Assembly: GCA_934466455.1 (NCBI GenBank)
Contig: CAKSLF010000005.1
Location: forward strand, 1-64,000
From: an uncultured Oscillospiraceae bacterium
Lineage (GTDB): Bacteria > Bacillota > Clostridia > Oscillospirales > Ruminococcaceae
Reading direction: 5' to 3'
Length of the DNA stretch: 64,000 nucleotides
The position numbers and the translations under genes were made by a program. Below the pieces are notes generated by a model. The model saw only the letters and a list, made by a program, of their open reading frames with translations, was not told where the DNA came from and made no database searches. Below, one piece after another: positions 58,417 to 64,000 of the stretch (within the stretch, counting starts at the first letter, position 1; every line of letters begins with the position of its first letter).

Positions 58417-59309
58417 ACGGTATTCTGCCAATAGATAAGCCGGAGGATTTTACCTCCTTTGATGTAATCGCAAAGCTTAGGGGAGTTACCCATACAAAAA
58501 AAATCGGACATTCCGGAACCCTTGACCCAATGGCAACCGGCGTTCTTCCGCTTTTTTTCGGAGATGCCACAAAAGCCTGCTCTGTCTTACAAAATGAGGA
58601 TAAACGCTATTCCGCAGAGCTGCGTTTGGGAATAACCACCGACACGGAGGACATTACGGGAAAGATTCTTTCCAAAAGCATTTCCGAAGTAACGGAGGAG
58701 CAGTTCCGAAAAGCCGCAGCCGCCTTTGTCGGAAAGCAAATGCAAACTCCGCCGATGTATTCCGCAGTTAAGGTGGACGGAAGACCGCTTTATGACCTTG
58801 CCCGCAAGGGCAGGGAGGTTGAACGCCCGGCAAAAGAAATCACGGTGTACTCAATTGATGTAACGGAGTTTTGCGAAGCGGAGCAAACCGCAAAAATCGA
58901 GGTAGCCTGCGGAAAAGGTACATATATCCGCACCCTTATCGCAGACATCGGGCGTGTTCTCGGCTGCGGTGCGGCTATGACAAAGCTCCGCAGAACCGAA
59001 GCGGGCGGCTTTGCAATCAAAGAGTGCTATACAATTGCCGAGGTGCAGGAAATGGAGAAAAACGGCACGCTGGAGGCTGCTCTTCTGCCTGTGGAGCGGC
59101 TTTTTGACCGTTTGCCGAGGCTTGTTCTTTGTGATTTCGACGCACATCTTTATAAAAACGGAGTTCCGCTTGAGCTTAAAAAGAGAGGCTGGGACGGGAT
59201 TAACGGCGATATTGCCGTATTTGATAGGTGCGAAAATTTTCTTGGAATATCCCGTATGGACGAAGAGAAAAACGAGCTTAAATTAAGGAAGCTTTTTTAT
59301 CGGGGATAA
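58410..59309 (+). CDS. truB: tRNA pseudouridine(55) synthase
   Basis: The 299-residue product has GILPIDKPEDFTSFDVI, the catalytic Asp in IGHSGTLDPMATGVL (Asp 39), the RYSAELRLGITTDTED stretch, TPPMYSAVKVDGRPLYDLAR and CGKGTYIRTLIADIG, with a short C-terminal extension. It makes the T-loop pseudouridine of tRNAs. It is the last gene of the rimP operon; ribF, its frequent neighbour, is elsewhere. Confidence 0.97.
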   Translation: MLNGILPIDKPEDFTSFDVIAKLRGVTHTKKIGHSGTLDPMATGVLPLFFGDATKACSVLQNEDKRYSAELRLGITTDTEDITGKILSKSISEVTEEQFRKAAAAFVGKQMQTPPMYSAVKVDGRPLYDLARKGREVERPAKEITVYSIDVTEFCEAEQTAKIEVACGKGTYIRTLIADIGRVLGCGAAMTKLRRTEAGGFAIKECYTIAEVQEMEKNGTLEAALLPVERLFDRLPRLVLCDFDAHLYKNGVPLELKKRGWDGINGDIAVFDRCENFLGISRMDEEKNELKLRKLFYRG

Positions 59310-59310
59310 A

Positions 59311-59350
59311 AAACAAAGCACTTTTGTAACCAAAAAGTGCTTTGTTTTTT
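59311..59350 (+). terminator. Terminator of the rimP-truB operon
   Basis: The stem AAACAAAGCACTTTTG pairs CAAAAAGTGCTTTGTTT with a small loop, then T6. Confidence 0.9.
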
Positions 59351-59392
59351 CGTTTGAGCACCGTCACAAAAAACAATGAGCATCAAAAAGCT

Positions 59393-59438
59393 AAGGGGAT
59401 TTATTTGAGCACGGAGCCGTGCTCAAATAAATCCCCTT
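59393..59438. repeat. Perfect 22-bp inverted repeat with 2-nt loop
   Basis: Arms 59393-59414 and 59417-59438 are exact complements (core TTTGAGCACGG / CCGTGCTCAAA). The flanks are not T-rich enough for a classic terminator. It lies after the operon terminator and before the duplicated nitroreductase promoter. Confidence 0.85.
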
Positions 59439-59450
59439 TTCAAAAAAGTA

Positions 59451-59478
59451 TTGAAAAGTTATAAAACAACGGTATAAT
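59451..59478 (+). promoter_or_regulatory. Promoter of nitroreductase copy A
   Basis: TTGAAA, 16-bp spacer, TATAAT. Copy B has the same elements with a 17-bp spacer. Confidence 0.72.
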
Positions 59479-59510
59479 CTATTAAGAAAATTGCAAAGGA
59501 GAGTTTAATT

Positions 59511-60035
59511 ATGACAGAGCTCGTTAAAATAATGCAGCAGCGTCACAGCTGCCGCAAATTTCTTGATAAAGCAGTGGAAAACGAAAAAATCGTTGCCTGC
59601 ATAAATGCGGCAAGCCTCGCACCCTCTGCGTGGAACTCGCAGCCCTATCATTTTTATGTTGCAAACACTCCGGAAACCGTTGCGACTGCCGCAGAATGCT
59701 GCAAAGACAATAAATGGATTGGCGAGGTAAGGGCTTTTGTTATTGTAACTCAAGAGCACGCAAATGTTCCCGCAACCTTCGGCGAAACGGCAAGAAAGGA
59801 TTTTCGCCAATACGATATAGGTCTTGCGATTGAGAATTTTCTCCTTGAAGCAACGGAGCTTGGTCTTGGTGTAGCCACCATCGGAAGTTTTAACGAAGAA
59901 AAGCTGAAATCAAGCTTCCGTATTCCGAGCCCAAAGAAAATTGCCCTTGTTATTACAATGGGCTACTCTGCGGAGGAAGAAATCCCGGCAAAAAAACGCC
60001 GCCCTCTTGAGGAAACAATAACCTACCTTAAATGA
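59511..60035 (+). CDS. Nitroreductase-family FMN protein, copy A
   Basis: The 174-residue product starts behind AAAGGAGAG. It has the nitroreductase fold with FMN-contacting QQRHSCRKFLDKAV, AASLAPSAWNSQPYHFYV, RQYDIGLAIENFLLEATELG and KIALVITMGY. The family reduces nitro compounds, quinones or flavins with NAD(P)H; the substrate is unknown. It differs from copy B at the loop around residues 41-75 (for example ECCKDNKWIG), the active-site-facing part, which suggests divergence after duplication. Confidence 0.9.
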   Translation: MTELVKIMQQRHSCRKFLDKAVENEKIVACINAASLAPSAWNSQPYHFYVANTPETVATAAECCKDNKWIGEVRAFVIVTQEHANVPATFGETARKDFRQYDIGLAIENFLLEATELGLGVATIGSFNEEKLKSSFRIPSPKKIALVITMGYSAEEEIPAKKRRPLEETITYLK

Positions 60036-60043
60036 TTTTTCGA

Positions 60044-60076
60044 AAAAAGCGGAAGGAAACTTTTTTCCGCTTTTTT
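60044..60076 (+). terminator. Hairpin after nitroreductase copy A
   Basis: AAAAAAGCGG-AAGG pairs with CCGCTTTTTT; the T run leads straight into AAGGAG of the hflX scar. Confidence 0.7.
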
Positions 60077-60089
60077 AAGGAGAACCTTA

Positions 60090-60283
60090 TGTTTGAAAAC
60101 GAAGAAAGACCCCGGCGAGCCATACTTGTTGCGGCGGATTGCGGCGAGTATCCGCAATCTTTGGGGGAGTTCGCCGGGCTTGATACAGCCAGCCGCATAA
60201 TGTTTATTCCCGAAATGTTTGCGGTCTTTGCTCAAAGCCGTAATTCGCAAAACCTTTTTGAAAACATATTGAAAAATTCATAA
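60090..60283 (+). pseudogene. hflX: hflX scar: start joined to a short internal piece
   Basis: The first 20 or so codons match those of the full hflX at 60917 (MFENEERP ... AADCGE). About 70 codons are then missing, and a diverged piece similar to HflX residues about 92-116 follows (GLDTASRIMFIPEMF and AQSR), ending at the duplicated promoter. The 64-residue frame has the native ribosome binding site and may still be translated, but lacks the GTPase domain. Confidence 0.85.
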
Positions 60284-60297
60284 AACAACGGTATAAT
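60269..60297 (+). promoter_or_regulatory. Promoter of nitroreductase copy B
   Basis: TTGAAA (60269-60274), 17-bp spacer, TATAAT (60292-60297). It overlaps the end of the hflX scar. Confidence 0.72.
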
Positions 60298-60329
60298 TTA
60301 TTAAGAAAATTGCGAAGGAGAGTTTAATT

Positions 60330-60863
60330 ATGACAGAGCTCGTTAAAATAATGCAGCAGCGTCACAGCTGCCGCAAATTTCTTGATAAAGCGGTGGAAAA
60401 CGAAAAAATTGTTGCCTGCATAAATGCGGCAAGTCTTGCGCCCTCCGCCTGCAACACCCAACCGTATCATTTTTATGTTGCAAACACTCCGGAAACCGTT
60501 GCGACCGCCGCAGAATACTGCAAGGGCGACCATGTCAACAGATGGGTAGGCGAGGCAAAAGCCTTCGTAATTATAACCCAGGAGCACGCAAATATGCCAA
60601 CCACTCTTGGCGAAGCGGCAAGAAAGGATTTCCGCCAGTACGATATAGGTCTTGCAATTGAGAATTTTCTCCTTGAGGCGACGGAGCTTGGACTTGGTTC
60701 CTGTGTTCTCGGCTGCTTTAATGAGGAAAAGCTGAAATCAAGCTTCCGTATTCCAAGCCCAAAGAAAATTGCCCTTGTTATTGCAATGGGCTATTCTGCG
60801 GAGGAAGAAATCCCGGCAAAAAAACGCCGCCCTCTTGAGGAAACAATAACCTACCTTAAATAA
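60330..60863 (+). CDS. Nitroreductase-family FMN protein, copy B
   Basis: The 177-residue paralogue of copy A is identical over the first 39 residues and nearly so after residue 95. It has three extra residues (EYCKGDHVNRWVGEAK) and AACNTQPY-type changes (SACNTQ in place of SAWNSQ) near the FMN edge, and SCVLGCF in place of VATIGSF. Homologues in gut Clostridia usually have ACNTQ-like loops, so copy B may be nearer the ancestral form. It is followed by hflX. Confidence 0.9.
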   Translation: MTELVKIMQQRHSCRKFLDKAVENEKIVACINAASLAPSACNTQPYHFYVANTPETVATAAEYCKGDHVNRWVGEAKAFVIITQEHANMPTTLGEAARKDFRQYDIGLAIENFLLEATELGLGSCVLGCFNEEKLKSSFRIPSPKKIALVIAMGYSAEEEIPAKKRRPLEETITYLK

Positions 60864-60869
60864 TTTGTC

Positions 60870-60904
60870 AAAAAAGCGGAAGGAACTTTTCTTTCCGCTT
60901 TTTT
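60870..60904 (+). terminator. Hairpin after nitroreductase copy B
   Basis: AAAAAAGCGGAAGG pairs with CTTTCCGCTTTTTT; the T run precedes the hflX ribosome binding site, so hflX may depend on readthrough. Confidence 0.7.
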
Positions 60905-60916
60905 AAGGAGAACCTT

Positions 60917-62155
60917 ATGTTTGAAAACGAAGAAAGACCCCAGCGAGCCATACTTGTTGCTGCGGATTGCGGCGAATGGGACGCAGAGGTTTCGATAAAC
61001 GAGCTTGAGGAGCTTGCAAAGTCCGCCGGAGCCGAGGTTGTTGCAAAGGTTATTCAGCAGCGTGCCGAATACGACCGGGCGACCCTTATCGGAAGAGGAA
61101 AGCTTGATGAGATCAAGGAGATAGCCGAGGCAGAGGATGTCGACCTGCTTATTTTTGACCATGAGCTTACGGCGGCAAATATCCGTAACCTTGAGGAGGC
61201 GACCGGGCTTGGAGTAATCGACCGCACAATGCTCATTCTTGATATATTTGCAGCCCGTGCTCAAAGCAGGGCAGGGCGGCTTCAAGTGGAGCTTGCCCAG
61301 TACAAATATCGGCTGCCCCGCCTTGAGGGGATGGGCAAAAATCTTTCCCGCCTTGGCGGCGGAATCGGTACAAGAGGACCGGGCGAATCAAAGCTTGAGA
61401 GCGACCGCCGCCATATTCGCCGGCGAATAGAAACTCTTGAGCATAAGCTTGCCGAGCTTGCGGCAAACAGGGAGCTTATCCGCAGCAGAAGAAAAAAAGA
61501 CGGCATAGTAACCGCCGCAATAGTCGGATACACAAATGCGGGAAAATCCACCCTCTTAAACCGTCTTACCAATGCGGGCGTTCTTTCCGAGGACAAGCTT
61601 TTTGCGACCCTTGACCCAACCGCACGCAGCCTTGAGCTTCCGGACGGGCGCAGCATTATGCTTGTGGATACAGTAGGCTTTGTGCGGCGGCTGCCGCACC
61701 ATCTTGTGGAGGCGTTTAAGTCCACTCTTGAAGAAACGGTGCAGGCGGATTTGCTGCTTAATGTCTGCGATATTTCAAGCGGGGAGGCGGATTCCCAAAC
61801 CGAGGTGACAAGAGAGCTTCTCGAAAGCCTCGGCGCAGATAAAATCCCCATGCTCAATGTGCTCAACAAATGCGACCTTATTGAAGGACCGCTTCCGATT
61901 TGCACCGGGGATTGTGTGATGGTTTCGGCAAAAACCGGCGAGGGCATTGACGAAATGCTTGGAAAAATATCAAAAATGCTTGCCCCTACCCAAATCCGTA
62001 TGAAGCTGCTTATTCCTTATTCGGAGGGCGCATTGCTCGGCGAGGTACGAAGCCTCGGCAGAGTTTTCTCCGAGGAATATACTCCGGAAGGGACCCTTGC
62101 GGACGCGCTTGTTGATATAAAAATTCTGTCAAAAGCGGAAAAATATCAGGTATGA
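60917..62155 (+). CDS. hflX: GTPase HflX
   Basis: The 412-residue product has the glycine-rich N-terminal ribosome-binding domain (about 1-190; AGAEVVAKVIQQRAEYDRAT, IGRGKLDEIKEIAE, GLGVIDRTMLILDIFAARAQ, GIGTRGPGESKLESDRRHIR), then a TrmE-Era-like G domain with P-loop GYTNAGKST (204-212), LFATLDPTARS, VDTVGFVRRLP and NKCD. A C-terminal domain follows. HflX splits stalled 70S ribosomes, notably after heat or antibiotic stress. It shares an intergenic hairpin with the nitroreductase upstream. Confidence 0.97.
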   Translation: MFENEERPQRAILVAADCGEWDAEVSINELEELAKSAGAEVVAKVIQQRAEYDRATLIGRGKLDEIKEIAEAEDVDLLIFDHELTAANIRNLEEATGLGVIDRTMLILDIFAARAQSRAGRLQVELAQYKYRLPRLEGMGKNLSRLGGGIGTRGPGESKLESDRRHIRRRIETLEHKLAELAANRELIRSRRKKDGIVTAAIVGYTNAGKSTLLNRLTNAGVLSEDKLFATLDPTARSLELPDGRSIMLVDTVGFVRRLPHHLVEAFKSTLEETVQADLLLNVCDISSGEADSQTEVTRELLESLGADKIPMLNVLNKCDLIEGPLPICTGDCVMVSAKTGEGIDEMLGKISKMLAPTQIRMKLLIPYSEGALLGEVRSLGRVFSEEYTPEGTLADALVDIKILSKAEKYQV

Positions 62156-62187
62156 AAAAAAGCCCGGTGCTATGCTCCGGGCTTTTG
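62156..62187. terminator. Terminator between hflX and convergent deacetylase
   Basis: The stem AAAAGCCCGG pairs CCGGGCTTTT with a 9-nt loop; A and T flanks on both sides. Confidence 0.9.
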
Positions 62188-62955
62188 GCTTGCAAGGGAT
62201 ATTTGTCTTCCGTCATTATTCATAGTGTAGTTTTCTTTATAAATAAGCTCGGAAACGGTTACGAAGGAGTATCCCTGTTGGGAGAGAATATCAAGTATTT
62301 TCGGAAGAGCCTCCGGGGTCGGCTCCGCACCGGAATGAAAAAGGATAATGCTTCCGCAGCCGGCGTTTTCCGTTACCTTTGTTACCATTTCCGTCGGGTC
62401 GGGCTTTTTCCAGTCACGGCTGTCAACATCCCACTGGATAGTAAAAAATCCCTCTTCGGATGCGGTTTCTATAAGCGTATTATTATAGGAACCGCTTGGA
62501 GCACGAAAAAGAGTGGGCTTTTCCGCCCCGGCTACGGTTATTTTTTCGCAGGAGCGGGAAAGCTCCTCGATAATTTTTTCCTTTGAAATCGCCGCCATAT
62601 CCGGGTGGGTGTTGCTGTGGGTGCCGATTTCGTGTCCGGCTTCGGCAATCATCTTTACTGCGTCGGGGTTTTGCTCCGCCCAGCTTCCGACAATAAAAAA
62701 TGTGGCTTTTGCGTCATATCGTTTAAGAGTATCAAGCAGCGCAGGAATATCATCTGCGCTCCAGGCACAATTAAAGGTAAGGGCAATTTTCCGCTCCGTT
62801 GTTTCCACCGAATATATCGGCAGAAGTCTGCTTCCAAAGCCATATGCGACGGATTCCATAAAAAACAGCGCAGTAAGCGCAAGAACAAGAAAAGCCGCCG
62901 CCCAAATCCAGCCCCGGCGGATTTCGCCCTCGCAAAATTCTTTTGTTTTGCTCAT
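62170..62955 (-). CDS. Membrane-anchored polysaccharide deacetylase (NodB/CE4 type)
   Basis: In the 261-residue product, an N-terminal anchor (about 15-36) is followed by a NodB domain (about 52-240). Motif 1 reads LTFNCAWSADD rather than TFDDG. Motif 2 is the metal-binding HSNTHPDM. Motif 3 is FRAPSGSY, motif 4 WDVDSRDW, and motif 5 ILFHSG. This motif 1 form is seen in the clostridial PdaB-like group. The changed Asp means the exact chemistry is uncertain. It probably acts on cell-wall glycan outside the membrane, sporulation-linked in relatives. Start 62955 follows AAAGAGGTG. Confidence 0.88.
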   Translation of the reverse strand: MSKTKEFCEGEIRRGWIWAAAFLVLALTALFFMESVAYGFGSRLLPIYSVETTERKIALTFNCAWSADDIPALLDTLKRYDAKATFFIVGSWAEQNPDAVKMIAEAGHEIGTHSNTHPDMAAISKEKIIEELSRSCEKITVAGAEKPTLFRAPSGSYNNTLIETASEEGFFTIQWDVDSRDWKKPDPTEMVTKVTENAGCGSIILFHSGAEPTPEALPKILDILSQQGYSFVTVSELIYKENYTMNNDGRQISLASQKPGA

Positions 62956-63098
62956 AAAAACACCTCTTTTTTAAGTGATATGCTGCGACGGAAAGAAAAA
63001 TTCCGCCGTAAAAAATGAATTTTTGCAATAAAACCGTGCAAAAACATAAACTTAATGCAAAAATACAAGTAAATGAGCAGTTTTTGTATGATTTTGTA

Positions 63099-63127
63099 TT
63101 GATTTTTGCAGGAATTATTGATATTAT
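63099..63127 (+). promoter_or_regulatory. Promoter of RpiR-family gene
   Basis: TTGATT (63099-63104), 17-bp spacer, TATTAT (63122-63127). Confidence 0.65.
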
Positions 63128-63166
63128 AGTGCATATAGAAAGGCAAAAGAAAGGACGGCTTTTTTG

Positions 63167-64000
63167 ATGAACAAAGATTTTTTACATAGAATATCCGAAA
63201 ATATGCACGGATTTTCAAAAGGGCAAAAGAGAATAGGCAACTTTATTCTTGAGCATTATGACAAGGCTGCCTTTATGACGGCGGCTCGCCTTGGCGAGGT
63301 GGTGGGCGTTTCGGAATCCACCGTTGTGCGCTTTGCCTCCGAGCTTGGATATAACGGCTATCCCGAGTTGCAGCATGCATTGCAGGAAATGATTCGCAAC
63401 AAGCTTACCACCGTCCAGAGAATAGAAATTACAAGCGACAGAATGAGCAGCTCCGATGTCCTTACAAAAGTGCTTAATATGGATATAGAAAAAATCCGCC
63501 GCACCCTGGAGGATACCTCAGTTGACGAGTTTAACAAGGTCGTTGATACCATAGTGAATGCAAAGCACATCTATATCCTCGGCGTAAGAAGCTCCGCTTC
63601 CCTCGCAAGCTTTATCAGCTTCTATTTTTACAACATCTTTGAGAATGTGCGCAATATCGCAACAAGCAGCACAAGCGAGGTTTTTGAGCAGATCATGCAT
63701 ATAGGCGAGGGCGATGTTTTTATTGCCATTACATTCCCAAGGTACAGCAAGCGCACTCTTAAAGCGGCAAAATATGCCCATGACCAGGGCGCAACGGTAA
63801 TTGCGCTTACCGACAGCCATTCCGCCCCGATTATCGAATACAGCGACAGAATTTTGCTTGCAAGAAGCGATATGACTTCCTTTGCAGATTCCCTTGTTGC
63901 GCCGCTTTCCCTTATCAATGCGCTTATGGTGGCAATAGGAATTCGCCGCAGGGACGAGATTTCCGCAACCTTCAGCCACCTCGAAAAGGTATGGGAAGAA
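63167..64000 (+). CDS. RpiR/MurR-family transcriptional regulator, 3' end outside window
   Basis: ATG at 63167 follows AAAGGACGG; the frame is open to the right edge (278 codons seen). The N-terminal RpiR helix-turn-helix (about 1-77) has SKGQKRIGNFILEHYDKAAF and VSESTVVRFASELGYNGYPE. The SIS sugar-phosphate-binding domain (about 120-260) has HIYILGVRSSASLASFISFY, GDVFIAITFPRYSKRTLKAA and VIALTDSHSAPI. Such regulators sense phosphosugars, for example MurNAc 6-phosphate or GlcNAc 6-phosphate, and control sugar uptake genes. Nearly complete: the family is about 280-290 residues. Confidence 0.92.
   Translation, partial: MNKDFLHRISENMHGFSKGQKRIGNFILEHYDKAAFMTAARLGEVVGVSESTVVRFASELGYNGYPELQHALQEMIRNKLTTVQRIEITSDRMSSSDVLTKVLNMDIEKIRRTLEDTSVDEFNKVVDTIVNAKHIYILGVRSSASLASFISFYFYNIFENVRNIATSSTSEVFEQIMHIGEGDVFIAITFPRYSKRTLKAAKYAHDQGATVIALTDSHSAPIIEYSDRILLARSDMTSFADSLVAPLSLINALMVAIGIRRRDEISATFSHLEKVWEE

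Larger units (their letters stand above)
59449..60863 (+). repeat. Tandem duplication: promoter, nitroreductase and 5' part of hflX
   Basis: Copy A runs from about 59449 and copy B from about 60267. Both hold the same promoter region, start region, nitroreductase gene, hairpin and hflX start (60090 and 60917). The copies differ by scattered substitutions. In copy A, hflX is shortened to a scar. Confidence 0.9.

Overview
The window looks like chromosome from an uncultured or gut-type member of the Clostridia (Firmicutes). Evidence: a T-box leader ahead of pheS/pheT, a group II ECF transporter energising module (ecfA1-ecfA2-ecfT) beside truA, the rimP-nusA-ylxR-ylxQ-infB-rbfA-nrnA-truB order, an E. 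coli-type AsnA, many lipobox lipoproteins and strong AAGGAGG-like ribosome binding sites. The lower taxonomic rank cannot be set from the sequence alone.

Two regions of different character are joined near 12.4 kb. From 1 to about 12.4 kb the DNA is GC-richer and favours CTG and CGC codons. It carries a membrane 4Fe-4S/TlpA redox pair, an iteron-like array of 20-bp repeats, a broken type I hsdS, a broken membrane-anchored LuxR regulator, and then a co-directional set of accessory genes: response-regulator-like, Cys-repeat surface protein, zinc-ribbon proteins, small membrane proteins, a TM2 protein and lipoproteins. At least four genes here carry nonsense or frameshift lesions, so this looks like an acquired island in decay.

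From about 12.6 kb to the right edge the DNA has a uniform core-genome style: CTT for leucine, many TTG starts and short intergenic hairpins. In order it holds tRNA-Gly(CCC); a nucleoside phosphorylase, a GNAT and a CorC-type protein; a minus-strand overlapping block of methionine-gamma-lyase-like protein, GNAT, a catalytically degenerate M42 peptidase, an intact M42 peptidase and murD; asnA; tRNA-Val(GAC); nnrE-nnrD; T-box-pheS-small gene-pheT; an XRE-TPR regulator; deoB and an AI-2E-type permease; PAP2 phosphatase and pseudouridine synthase; ruvC-ruvA-ruvB-glmM-methyltransferase-GNAT-ecfA1-ecfA2-ecfT-truA-ribF; rpsO-pnp; rimP to truB; a tandem nitroreductase duplication with a scar copy of hflX, then full hflX; a polysaccharide deacetylase; and a 3'-truncated RpiR-family regulator.

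Functionally the core part is translation and RNA metabolism (PheST, S15, PNPase, NusA, IF2, RbfA, RimP, TruA, TruB, HflX, NrnA), recombination (RuvABC), envelope precursor synthesis (MurD, GlmM) and vitamin/cofactor supply (ECF module, RibF). The most unusual points are the dead/live M42 peptidase pair, the terminator hairpin that carries the next gene's Shine-Dalgarno, the nitroreductase/hflX duplication scar, the extra gene inside pheST, and the decaying zinc-ribbon/lipoprotein island.
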